A stretch of 8,976 bases of DNA from an uncultured Rhodospirillales bacterium. Lineage in GTDB: Bacteria; Pseudomonadota; Alphaproteobacteria; Acetobacterales; Acetobacteraceae. The first letter of the stretch is position 1, and every line of letters begins with the position of its first letter. The notes beneath the pieces were generated by a model. It was not told where the DNA came from and searched no databases. It saw only the letters and a program-made list of their open reading frames with translations. Positions 1 through 7,118 of the stretch are shown in pieces. The DNA is taken from positions 1 to 8,976 of the forward strand of contig CAIYPH010000605.1 in assembly GCA_903928045.1 (NCBI GenBank), given 5' to 3'. Both the position numbers and the translations under genes were made by a program.

Positions 1-45
1 AAAAAGTTTTTTTGGTTCTTTTTGTTCACAAAAAGAACTGCTCCC
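1..45. repeat. AT-rich hairpin repeat, cut by the contig start
   Basis: This is a partial copy of the repeat seen complete at 3596-3733. A perfect 10-base stem (15-24 with 29-38, four-base loop TTCA) is preceded by AAAAAGTTTTTTTG and followed by CTGCTCCC. That is the layout of the right arm at 3691-3733 in the same orientation: A-run, G, T-run, hairpin, then a GCTxxC end. It differs sharply in base composition from the GC-rich genes around it. The left half would lie before position 1. No U-tract follows the stem, so a terminator role is not shown by sequence. Confidence 0.75.
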
Positions 46-86
46 TTTATTTGCTGTTCTTCTGCCCCAATGACGGACCCCTCCCC

Positions 87-809
87 ATGAAACTCTCCGA
101 CTTCTCCACCCTCACCTTCGACTGCTACGGCACCCTGATCGACTGGGAGAGCGGCATCTTCAACGCGCTGCAGCCGCTGGTCGCCAAGGCCGCCAATGGC
201 TTCAACCGAGACCAGGTGCTGGAAGCCTATGCGCAGCATGAGTCCGCGCAGGAGCATGAGACGCCGGACATGATTTATTCGGCGCTGCTCACCCATGTGC
301 ATGCGCGCCTCGCCAAGGAGTGGGGCGTGGCGGCTGACCCGGCGGCCGATGCGGCGTTTGGCGGCTCGGTGCCGGATTGGCCCGCTTTCCCGGATTCCGC
401 CGGGGCGCTCGCCTATCTCAAGCAGCACTACAAGCTGGTGATTCTCTCCAACGTCGATCGCGTGAGCTTCGCTGGTTCCAACAAGCGGCTCGGCGTGGTG
501 TTCGATGCGATCTACACCGCGCAGGACATCGGCTCGTACAAGCCCAATGTGCGCAACTTCCACTACATGCTGGAGAAGCTCGCCGCGCAGGGGATCACCA
601 AGGACAAGATTTTGCACACCGCGCAGAGCCTGTTCCATGACCATGGGCCGGCCAAGAAGGTGGGCATGACCTCGTGCTGGATCGATCGTCGCCATGCCGC
701 CGCCGGTTGGGGGGCGACGATGCCGCCGCCGGCCGAGGCGGCCTGGGAGTGGCGCTTTACCTCGCTGCAGGCGATGGCGGATGCGCATAAGGCGGAAATC
801 GGGGGCTGA
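87..809 (+). CDS. HAD-superfamily hydrolase, haloacid dehalogenase type II-like
   Basis: A 240-residue cytoplasmic protein of normal length for type II haloacid dehalogenases. Motif I is D12-C-Y-G-T, with the nucleophilic Asp; Tyr two residues on is typical of dehalogenases, where phosphatases have a second Asp. Motif II is S121-N122, motif III K152 in SYKPN, and motif IV H184-D185-H186 followed by the family's CWIDRR. By eye against L-2-haloacid dehalogenase (numbering from memory), the halide-binding Arg41 aligns with E52 and Asn177 with L182, so dehalogenation of 2-haloacids is doubtful; a phosphatase or another C-N or C-O hydrolysis is possible. ATG 87 is preferred because the earlier in-frame start (TTG 12) lies inside the repeat. 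No clear Shine-Dalgarno is visible. The next gene starts 2 bases after the stop, so it is probably the first gene of the operon. Confidence 0.9.
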   Translation: MKLSDFSTLTFDCYGTLIDWESGIFNALQPLVAKAANGFNRDQVLEAYAQHESAQEHETPDMIYSALLTHVHARLAKEWGVAADPAADAAFGGSVPDWPAFPDSAGALAYLKQHYKLVILSNVDRVSFAGSNKRLGVVFDAIYTAQDIGSYKPNVRNFHYMLEKLAAQGITKDKILHTAQSLFHDHGPAKKVGMTSCWIDRRHAAAGWGATMPPPAEAAWEWRFTSLQAMADAHKAEIGG

Positions 810-811
810 GC

Positions 812-1114
812 ATGTCCCGCTTCCGCCGCCTCGGCGAGACCGGCCGGGCGCCGATCCGCCTCGTGATCGACGGCGCCGCGGTGTCGGCGCTGGCGGGTGA
901 CACGCTGATGGTGGCGCTGCTGGCCAATACGGCGGCGCTGCGTGACAGCGAGTTCGATGCCGGGCGGCGGGCGGGGTTCTGCCTGATGGCGGCCTGCCAG
1001 GATTGCTGGGTGTGGACCGAGGAGGGCGAGCGGCTGCGCGCCTGCTCGACCGAGGCGGCGGATGGCATGCGCATCGTGACACGGGGGACGGCATGGCGGA
1101 TCGACGCGTCGTAG
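812..1114 (+). CDS. (2Fe-2S)-binding ferredoxin subunit, HcnA/opine-oxidase type
   Basis: A 100-residue plant-type ferredoxin-like protein. The four cluster ligands are C57, C62, C65 and C78 (CX4CX2CX12C), with the last in the family's RAC motif (R76-A77-C78). Small subunits of this type occur in hydrogen cyanide synthase (HcnA), opine oxidases and D-hydroxyproline dehydrogenase, where they carry electrons between the flavin subunits or on to the respiratory chain. There is no signal peptide or membrane segment. It starts 2 bases after the HAD gene and its last 22 bases overlap the next gene, so the operon is strongly coupled. The subunit family is clear; the substrate of the complex is not. 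Confidence 0.9.
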   Translation: MSRFRRLGETGRAPIRLVIDGAAVSALAGDTLMVALLANTAALRDSEFDAGRRAGFCLMAACQDCWVWTEEGERLRACSTEAADGMRIVTRGTAWRIDAS

Positions 1115-2460
1115 TGGTGGGCGCGGGGCCGGCCGGCACCCGCGCCGCCGAGCGCCTGGCCGCCGCGGGGCTGCGCCCGGTGGTGATCGACGAGGCGGCG
1201 CTGAATGGCGGGCAGATCTATCGCCGCCAGCCCGCTGGTTTCACCCGGCCGGCTGAGGCGCTGTACGGCTTCGAGGCCCGACGCGCGGCCGCTGTGCACG
1301 GGGCTTTCGAGGCGCTGTCGGGGCTGATCGAGCATCGGCCGCAGACCTTGGTGTGGCACATCTATGATGGCGCGCTGCATTTGCTGTGCGGCACCAAGGC
1401 CGAGCGGCTGCCGTATGACGCGCTGATCCTCGCCACCGGGGCCACCGACCGTATCATGCCCGTTCGTGGCTGGACGTTGCCGGGGGTTTACAGCCTGGGC
1501 GGATCGCAGATCGCGTTGAAGGCGCAGGCCTGTGCGATCGGCGCCGAGGTGGTGTTCATGGGCAGCGGGCCGCTGCTCTATCTTGTGGCCTATCAATACG
1601 CCAAGGCCGGAGCCAAGGTGGCTGCCGTGCTGGATACGTCGCCGTTCTCAGCATCGGTGAAGGCGCTGCCGGCGCTCGCGGCGCGGCCGGCGATGCTGGC
1701 CAAGGGGATCTACTATACGGCGCAGCTTCGGCTGCGTGGCGTGCCCGTGCATCGCGGGATCACGCCGATTGCCATCGAGGGCGACGACGGGGTCGCGGCC
1801 GTGGTGTGGCGCGATGCCGCTGGGCGGGAGCGGCGGACGGCGTGTGACGCGGTGGGGCTCGGGTACGGGCTGCGCTCCGAGACGCAATTGGCCGACCTTG
1901 CGCGGTGCGACTTCGCCTTTGACCCGATCGCGCGGCAGTATTTGCCGGTGACGGACCAGGACGGGCGAACCTCCACCCCTGGCGTCTACCTCGCCGGCGA
2001 TGGGGCGCGCATTCAGGGCGCCGATGCGGCGGAGCTTGCCGGGCGGCTGGCGGCCTGTGCGGCGTTGCGGGACCTCGGGCATTCCGTGCCTGCGGCCGAA
2101 TTCGCCAGTTTGCGGGCGGCACTCGCCCCGATGGCGCGGTTCCGCGAGGGGCTCGACACCGCTTTCCCCTGGCCGGCGCATTTCGCCGCCGGATTTGCGG
2201 ATAGTGATGTGGTGTGCCGCTGCGAGTGCATCACCGCGGGGGATCTGCGGGAGGTGGCGCTTGAGAAGGGGGCGCCGGAGCTCAACCGGGCCAAGGCGCT
2301 GTCGCGCGTCGGCATGGGGCGGTGCCAGGGGCGTATGTGCGGGCCGGCGGCGGCGGAGGTGTTGGCCGATGCGTTGGGCGTGCCGGTGGAGCAGGTCGGC
2401 CGGCTGCGGGGGCAGGGGCCGGTGAAGCCGCTGCCGATCGCCACGGAGATTGTGGAATGA
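1093..2460 (+). CDS. FAD/NAD(P)-dependent oxidoreductase with C-terminal BFD-type [2Fe-2S] domain (HcnB/OoxA-type subunit)
   Basis: A 455-residue protein, normal for the family. The N-terminal FAD site is GAGPAG (10-15), followed by the family motif GGQIYRR (39-45). A second dinucleotide-binding site is GSGP (157-160), and the FAD-closing motif is AGDGARIQGA (starting at 301). The C-terminal domain has C375-R-C377-E-C379, then GMGRCQGRMC with C411 and C416, matching a BFD-like [2Fe-2S] domain, whose usual ligands would be C375, C377, C411 and C416. In related complexes this is the large subunit beside a small ferredoxin and a DAO-type FAD subunit. ATG 1093 is chosen because it places the FAD motif at the N-terminus as usual; a longer reading from 1003 adds 30 residues with no homology that would lie wholly inside the previous gene. 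The stop overlaps the next start as ATGA. Confidence 0.92.
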   Translation: MADRRVVVVGAGPAGTRAAERLAAAGLRPVVIDEAALNGGQIYRRQPAGFTRPAEALYGFEARRAAAVHGAFEALSGLIEHRPQTLVWHIYDGALHLLCGTKAERLPYDALILATGATDRIMPVRGWTLPGVYSLGGSQIALKAQACAIGAEVVFMGSGPLLYLVAYQYAKAGAKVAAVLDTSPFSASVKALPALAARPAMLAKGIYYTAQLRLRGVPVHRGITPIAIEGDDGVAAVVWRDAAGRERRTACDAVGLGYGLRSETQLADLARCDFAFDPIARQYLPVTDQDGRTSTPGVYLAGDGARIQGADAAELAGRLAACAALRDLGHSVPAAEFASLRAALAPMARFREGLDTAFPWPAHFAAGFADSDVVCRCECITAGDLREVALEKGAPELNRAKALSRVGMGRCQGRMCGPAAAEVLADALGVPVEQVGRLRGQGPVKPLPIATEIVE

Positions 2461-3587
2461 GCGCGCCCATTCAGGCTGACGTGATTGTGGTCGGCGGCGG
2501 CATCATGGGGGCGGCCACCGCCTTTTTCCTGCGGCGGCGCGGCGTGAAGGTGGTGTTGCTGGAACGCGGGCTGGTGGGGCAGCAGGCCAGCGGGGTGAAT
2601 TTCGGCAATGTACGCCGCCAGGGCCGCTTCCTGCCGCAGTTGCCGCTGGCGAACCGGTCGCGGGCGATTTGGGGGCAGTTGAACGAGCTGCTCGGCGAGG
2701 ATGCCGAGTTCATCGCCACCGGGCATGTGCGCGTGTGTTTCCGCGCCCACGAGGCGGACCGGCTGGAGGCGCATGCGACGGCCGTGCGGGAGTACGGGTT
2801 GGAGCTTGAAATTCTCAGCGCCAATGAGTTGCGCGCGCGCTACCCGTTCCTCGCGCCGGGCGTGGTCGCCGGCTCGCTGTCGCCGCTCGACGGGCACGCC
2901 AATCCGCGCCTTGCCGCCCCGGCCTTCGGGCGGGCGGCGGCGCGGGCGGGGGCGCTGGTGGTGGAGAATGCGGAGGTGCTGGCGATCGAGAAGCCGGGCG
3001 ATGATTTTCTGGTGGAGACGGCTTCGGCAATCTATCGCGCGCCGATCGTGCAGATTTCGGCTGGTGCCTGGGGGGGCACGCTGTCGGCCCGGTTCGGAGA
3101 GCCAGTGCCGATCGTGGCGCGCGGGCCGCAAATGGCGGTGACGGAGCCGATGCCCTATCGCATCACCCCCGTTGTCGGCGTGTTGTCCGACAACGAGCAT
3201 GAGGCGATCTATTTCCGCCAGGTGAAGCGCGGCAACATCGTGTGGGGCGGCGGGTGGCGCGGCCCGGCCTATCCCGATATCCAGCGCGCCTATATCGACC
3301 CGATGAACACGCTGCGGCAGTTCCCCATGGTCACCCGCATCGCCCCCGGCCTCGCCCAGCTGCGCACCATTCGGACCTGGAGCGGCATCGAGGGGTATTT
3401 GCCGGATGACATCCCCATCATGGGGCCGTCCGGCAAGGTCTCAGGTCTGTTCTACGCCTTCGGCTTCTGCGGCCATGGATTCCAGCTTGGGCCGGGCGTG
3501 GGGGATACCATGGCGGAGTTGATCGCGACGGGATCTACGCCCATCCCGCTGGCGCCGTTTCATATTTCTCGGTTTGCGGGGCAGTGA
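2457..3587 (+). CDS. DAO-family FAD-dependent amine/imino-acid oxidase subunit (HcnC/OoxB-type)
   Basis: A 376-residue D-amino-acid-oxidase-fold protein. The Rossmann motif is GGGIMG (13-18), followed by VVLLERG, and then by the family stretch VNFGNVRRQGR near residue 50. The C-terminal FAD region has R306-T-W-S-G-I-E-G, then PDDIPIMGP, then GHGFQLGPGVG (339-349). In HcnABC, opine oxidases and D-hydroxyproline dehydrogenase this subunit oxidises the substrate C-N bond, giving an imine that hydrolyses to a keto or aldehyde product. The ATG overlaps the upstream stop (ATGA), indicating translational coupling. It is the last gene of the operon: a repeat element begins 8 bases after the stop. The substrate cannot be read from sequence; glycine-like, opine or proline-derived compounds are candidates. 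Confidence 0.92.
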   Translation: MSAPIQADVIVVGGGIMGAATAFFLRRRGVKVVLLERGLVGQQASGVNFGNVRRQGRFLPQLPLANRSRAIWGQLNELLGEDAEFIATGHVRVCFRAHEADRLEAHATAVREYGLELEILSANELRARYPFLAPGVVAGSLSPLDGHANPRLAAPAFGRAAARAGALVVENAEVLAIEKPGDDFLVETASAIYRAPIVQISAGAWGGTLSARFGEPVPIVARGPQMAVTEPMPYRITPVVGVLSDNEHEAIYFRQVKRGNIVWGGGWRGPAYPDIQRAYIDPMNTLRQFPMVTRIAPGLAQLRTIRTWSGIEGYLPDDIPIMGPSGKVSGLFYAFGFCGHGFQLGPGVGDTMAELIATGSTPIPLAPFHISRFAGQ

Positions 3588-3595
3588 ACATGCAG

Positions 3596-3733
3596 CAGGA
3601 AGCAAGCGGTTCTTTTTTGAAAAAAAGAACCAAAAAACTTTTATCCATGGGCTTCCCGCCCTCCGAAAAGAGTACACGGCAAATCGATAGAAAGTTTTTG
3701 CTTCTTTTTTCAAAAAGAAGCGCTTGCTTCCTG
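3596..3733. repeat. MITE-like inverted-repeat element of AT-rich hairpins
   Basis: A 138-base intergenic element whose ends match as inverted repeats. The outer 13 bases are perfect (CAGGAAGCAAGCG at 3596 and its complement ending at 3733). The similarity continues with small indels through about 43-47 bases on each side, to about 3642 on the left and from 3691 on the right. Each arm holds its own hairpin: 3608-3618 with 3621-3631 (11 pairs, loop GA) and 3700-3709 with 3712-3721 (10 pairs, loop TC). The 48-base core, 3643-3690, encodes nothing I recognise. No clear target-site duplication is visible. It lies 8 bases after the oxidase stop and 5 bases before the ghrA start. Related single arms are at 1-45 and 8658-8706. 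A MITE or a REP-like repeat both fit. Confidence 0.75.
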
Positions 3734-3738
3734 TGCCC

Positions 3739-4674
3739 ATGACCCGCCGCGCCATCCTCTACTGCGGCGCCCCCGCCCGCGGGCTGGAGTGGGCCCGCAT
3801 CACGCGGGAGACCACCGATGATCTCGATCTGCGGGTGTGGCCGGACATCGGCGATCCCGCCGAGGTCGACTACCTCGCGGCCTGGACCATCCCGCCCGGG
3901 CTGTTCGCGCAACTGCCCAACCTCAAGGCGGTGTTCTCCGTCGGCGCGGGGATCGACCAGCTCGACCTCGCGGCGATCCCGGTTGACTTGCCGTTGGTCC
4001 GCATGATCGAGCCGGGCATCACCGCCTGCCTCACCGCCTGGGTGGCGATGGCGGTGCTGGCGCTGCACCGGGATCTGCCCGCCTATGTCGCGCAGCAGCG
4101 CGAAGGCGTATGGCGCGGCCTGAAGGTGGTGCCACCCGCCGCCCACCGGGTTGGCCTGCTCGGACTCGGGCATCTCGGGCAGAGTGCGGCGGCCGCGCTC
4201 GGCGGGCTCGGCTTTCCCGTCGCGGGATGGAGCCGTTCGGCGAAATCACTGCCCGGCATCGAATGCCACCATGGCACGGAGGGGATGGCGGCGATGCTCG
4301 CCGGCACCGATATCCTGGTGTGTCTGCTGCCGCTGACCCCGGATACGCGCGGTATGCTCAACGCCGACCTCTTTGCGCGCCTGCCGCGCGGTGCCCGCCT
4401 GGTGAATGCCGGGCGGGGTGGGCATCTCATCGAGCCCGACCTCATCACGGCGCTGGACAGCGGGCAGATTTCCGCGGCCGTGCTGGACGTGGCGCAGCAG
4501 GAGCCGATGCCGGCCGAGCACCCGTTCTGGCAGCATCCCGCGATCCTGCTGACCCCCCATGTCGGCGCGGTGACGCAGGTGGAATCCGGCATCGCCACCC
4601 TGCTTGCGAATATCGCCCGCCTCCGGGCGGGCGCGCCGATCGAGGGGCTGATCGACCGCGCCCGGGGGTATTAG
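3739..4674 (+). CDS. ghrA: Glyoxylate/hydroxypyruvate reductase A (D-2-hydroxyacid dehydrogenase family)
   Basis: A 311-residue cytoplasmic enzyme, almost the length of E. coli GhrA (312), with the same kind of C-terminus (DRARGY). It reduces glyoxylate to glycolate, or hydroxypyruvate to D-glycerate, with NAD(P)H. The nucleotide site is GLGHLG (142-147), followed by GWSRS; a serine/arginine pair there suits NADPH (inference). The catalytic triad of the family is visible: R226 in NAGRG, E255 in QQEP and H274 in TPHVGA. ATG 3739 is preferred over the in-frame TTG 3724, which falls within the repeat arm. No good Shine-Dalgarno is seen because the repeat ends 5 bases upstream. The gene converges on the asparaginase gene with only 6 bases between stops. 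It could dispose of a keto acid made by the upstream oxidase. Confidence 0.9.
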   Translation: MTRRAILYCGAPARGLEWARITRETTDDLDLRVWPDIGDPAEVDYLAAWTIPPGLFAQLPNLKAVFSVGAGIDQLDLAAIPVDLPLVRMIEPGITACLTAWVAMAVLALHRDLPAYVAQQREGVWRGLKVVPPAAHRVGLLGLGHLGQSAAAALGGLGFPVAGWSRSAKSLPGIECHHGTEGMAAMLAGTDILVCLLPLTPDTRGMLNADLFARLPRGARLVNAGRGGHLIEPDLITALDSGQISAAVLDVAQQEPMPAEHPFWQHPAILLTPHVGAVTQVESGIATLLANIARLRAGAPIEGLIDRARGY

Positions 4675-4680
4675 AATCCG

Positions 4681-5679
4681 TCAATAGGTCGCGAAAATCC
4701 GGGCGATCTCCTCGGGGGAGGCGCTGCGGGTCAGGCCGAGGGCCAGCAGGAGGCGGGCCTTTTGCGGGGTCAGGTTGTCGGTGGTGAGGATGCCGGCCTC
4801 TTGCAGACGCTTGCCGCGATAGACCCGGCCGCTGCCGGCGCGGGTGCATTGCATGACCACGATGCCGGCGGCGACTGCCTCCTGCAATGCGGTGAAATCA
4901 TCGGGAGTCGACATGCCCGGCGCAAAGCCGGCGTAGATCAGGCCCTTGGCGCCGGCGGCGATGAAGGCGCGCACCGCGGTGCCGTCACTGCCGGTGTAGC
5001 CGTAGGCGATATCGACACGAGGGAGCGCGTCGAGCCCCGCGATGTCGAACTCGGTGTCCGGCGCCGCCCGGCGGATCGGGCGGCGGTAGAAGGCGATCGC
5101 GTCGCCATCGGCATGGCCGAGCGCGCCGAAATCGGCGGTGCGAAAGGTCTGCATCCGCCCGGTCGAGGTTTTCGTCACGTCCCGCGCCGCATGGATCTCG
5201 TCGTTCAGCAACACCAGCGCCCCCATGCCGCGCGCCTCGGGGGAGGCGGCGGTGCGGATGGCGTTGACCAGGTTGAGCCCGGCATCGCTGGACAGCGCCG
5301 AGGCGGGGCGCTGGCTGCCGGTGATGACGACGGGGATGCGGGTTTTGAGCGTCAGCGAGAGGATATAGGCGGTCTCTTCCAGGCTGCCGGTACCATGGCC
5401 GATCACGATGCCCGCGAGGTCCGGCTGCTCGGTCTCCAGGCGCAGGCACAGCGCGGCGAGGGCCTTCCAGTCCTCGAAGTAGATCCGCGAGCTGACCACA
5501 GCGCGAAAAGACACCGGCTGCACCTCGGCGACCAGCGCCACCTCGGGGAAGCGGGCGAGGATTTCCTCGGCCGACATGATCACCCCGTTGGCCCCGTAGT
5601 CGAGTACCTCGATGGGCGTCGCGCCAAGCGAGGCGATGGTGCCGCCGGTGCCGATGAAGGCGACTTTGGGGAGGCTCAT
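4681..5679 (-). CDS. Asparaginase/glutaminase-family amidohydrolase with altered substrate site
   Basis: A 332-residue cytoplasmic protein, no signal peptide, of usual bacterial L-asparaginase length. The first active-site motif TGGTIAS is intact with nucleophile T14, Y28 follows in the flexible loop, and the Thr-Lys pair is present as T97 and K170 (in RDVTKTST). The second signature is unusual: HGTGSLEET (95-103) stands where the family has HGTDTLEET, so G98 replaces the Asp that holds the substrate amino group (Asp90 of E. coli AnsB, from memory). This suggests a substrate other than free asparagine, perhaps an amide or lactam without that amino group (inference). It is the last gene of a minus-strand operon, its ATG overlapping the amidase stop by 4 bases. 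Its stop lies 6 bases from the convergent ghrA stop. Confidence 0.9.
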   Translation of the reverse strand: MSLPKVAFIGTGGTIASLGATPIEVLDYGANGVIMSAEEILARFPEVALVAEVQPVSFRAVVSSRIYFEDWKALAALCLRLETEQPDLAGIVIGHGTGSLEETAYILSLTLKTRIPVVITGSQRPASALSSDAGLNLVNAIRTAASPEARGMGALVLLNDEIHAARDVTKTSTGRMQTFRTADFGALGHADGDAIAFYRRPIRRAAPDTEFDIAGLDALPRVDIAYGYTGSDGTAVRAFIAAGAKGLIYAGFAPGMSTPDDFTALQEAVAAGIVVMQCTRAGSGRVYRGKRLQEAGILTTDNLTPQKARLLLALGLTRSASPEEIARIFATY

Positions 5680-7118
5680 GCCGTCACCATCGGGGCGAGT
5701 TCGCGCACCACGGGCGGGCGGATGGTGTGGAAGTTGGTGTCGCGCTGATAGGCGTCGACGGCCTGGAACAGCCGCGCCTCGGCGAAGGGGCGGCCCGCGA
5801 GTTGCAGGCCGATCGGGCAGCCATTGGGGTCAAACCCGCAAGGCGCGCTGATGGTGGGCAGGCCGAGATAGTTGAAGGGGCGGGTGTTGATGGAGACCGC
5901 CATGAAGCGCTTCTCGCTGCCGGGCGGCCCGTTGTCGATATCGGTTTCCGCCAGCGTCGGCAGCACGGTCGGGATGGTCGGGCTGGCGACCAGGTCCACC
6001 TTGGCGAACACCTCGGCCGCGAAAGCGCGCAGGATCGGTCCGCGGCGGGCGAGCGATTCCACGTAGTAGGTGCCGGGAATGGCGAGGCCGGGATAGATGC
6101 GCCCCGAAAGATGCTGCGCGTAGTCCTGCGGCCGCTCGCGCATCCACTGGGCATGGATCGCCCCCCCCTCAACGCGCGAGACGATGCCGCCATAGGCCGC
6201 CACCGCGTCCATGTGCGGCAGCGAGAGCGGCACAAGGGTTGCCCCGCGCCCTTCCAGCACCCCGAGCGCCGCCTCCACCGCCGCCCGCACCGGCGCATCG
6301 GCCTCGGGCAGCAGGATGTTGGTGGGCACGCCGATGCGCAGACCGCGCAGATCGCCATCGAGCGCCGCCTCGTAATCCGGCACCGCGTTGCGCGCGCTGG
6401 TGGGGTCCTTCGGGTCATGCCCGGCAATCACCGTGAGGATGCGCGCGCAATCCCGCGCGCTGCGGGCGAGCGGGCCGACATTGTCGTGGCTGAAGGAGAG
6501 CGGCATCACGCCGTAGCGGGAGACGCGGGATTGTGTCGGCTTGATGCCGGTGACGCCGCAGGCCGAGGCGGGCAAACGGATCGAGCCGCCGGTATCCGAG
6601 CCGAGCGAGGCGTAGGTCGCCCCGCTCGCCACCGCCGTGCCGGAGCCGGAGGAGGAGCCGCCGGTGATGTAGGGCGGGTTCCAGGGGTTGTGGGAGTCAC
6701 CGAAGGCGCGGTTATGGCCGGTGGGGTTCTGCGCGAATTCGGCCATGTTGAGGCCGGCGAAGGTGAAGGCGCCCTCGGCCGATAGGCGCTCGACCACGGT
6801 GCAGGTGATGTCGGGCACGAAATCCCGCCTGATCGCCGAGCCGCAGGTGCTGGGCAGGCCGGCCTGATAATACATGTCCTTGTGCGCCAGCGGGATGCCG
6901 TGCAGGCGGCCGAGCTTGGCGCCGGATTTCACCTTGGTGTCGGCCGCCACGGCGGCGGCGCGGGCGCGATCCCGGTCTTCCCAGATGCGGGCGTTGATGG
7001 TGGGGTTCACCTGGTCGAGCCGGGTCAGGCAGGCTTCGAGCAGGTCGCTCGAGGTCACCTCGCCCTTCGCTACCCGATCGGCGGCCTCCACCAGCGGGAG
7101 ATCGGCGAGGCCGCTCAT
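5676..7118 (-). CDS. Amidase-signature family hydrolase (AtzE/GatA-like)
   Basis: A 480-residue amidase-signature enzyme. The Ser-cisSer-Lys catalytic site is complete: K80 in LAHKDM, the serine run S155-S157 in GGSSSGSG, and nucleophile S179 in SDTGGSIR. The C-terminal half has the usual AS-family ending, with GLPTISAPCG and GLQLAGRPF. It would cleave a carboxamide to acid plus ammonia or amine in the cytoplasm. Automatic annotation may call it GatA, but no GatB is present and a GatC-like small protein is encoded just upstream, as in AtzE with AtzG. The start overlaps that gene's stop and its own stop overlaps the asparaginase start, each by 4 bases (ATGA), so the three are translationally coupled. 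The substrate is unknown; a biuret-like or amino-acid amide is possible. Confidence 0.93.
   Translation of the reverse strand: MSGLADLPLVEAADRVAKGEVTSSDLLEACLTRLDQVNPTINARIWEDRDRARAAAVAADTKVKSGAKLGRLHGIPLAHKDMYYQAGLPSTCGSAIRRDFVPDITCTVVERLSAEGAFTFAGLNMAEFAQNPTGHNRAFGDSHNPWNPPYITGGSSSGSGTAVASGATYASLGSDTGGSIRLPASACGVTGIKPTQSRVSRYGVMPLSFSHDNVGPLARSARDCARILTVIAGHDPKDPTSARNAVPDYEAALDGDLRGLRIGVPTNILLPEADAPVRAAVEAALGVLEGRGATLVPLSLPHMDAVAAYGGIVSRVEGGAIHAQWMRERPQDYAQHLSGRIYPGLAIPGTYYVESLARRGPILRAFAAEVFAKVDLVASPTIPTVLPTLAETDIDNGPPGSEKRFMAVSINTRPFNYLGLPTISAPCGFDPNGCPIGLQLAGRPFAEARLFQAVDAYQRDTNFHTIRPPVVRELAPMVTA

Noticed and set aside
12..86. Earlier TTG start for the HAD gene
   Set aside because: It lies within the hairpin repeat and adds 25 residues not seen in the family; ATG 87 begins at the usual distance from motif I.
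1003..1092. Earlier start for the FAD/NAD(P) oxidoreductase
   Set aside because: The extra 30 residues have no relation to the family and would lie wholly within the ferredoxin gene in another frame; ATG 1093 sits right before the FAD motif.
757..1596. Long minus-strand open frame over the ferredoxin and FAD subunit genes
   Set aside because: It is antisense to two well-supported genes, is rich in Arg, Pro, Gly and Ala with no family motif, and is expected by chance at this GC content.
2013..3200. 395-codon minus-strand open frame across the two FAD subunits
   Set aside because: Shadow of the plus-strand operon, full of Arg, Pro and His, crossing a real gene boundary with no motif.
3608..3631. 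Classical intrinsic terminator after the DAO-type gene
   Set aside because: The stem is strong in length but AT-rich and is followed by an A-run, not a U-tract, so it is listed as part of a repeat and termination is left as a possibility.
4762..6785. Two long plus-strand open frames (328 and 352 codons) opposite the asparaginase and amidase genes
   Set aside because: They run antisense to genes with intact catalytic motifs, carry low-complexity Gly/Ala/Arg sequence and have no recognisable domain.
5676..7118. GatA subunit of tRNA-dependent amidotransferase
   Set aside because: The catalytic triad would allow it, but there is no GatB, the partner is AtzG-like, and the neighbours are catabolic; a stand-alone catabolic amidase fits better.
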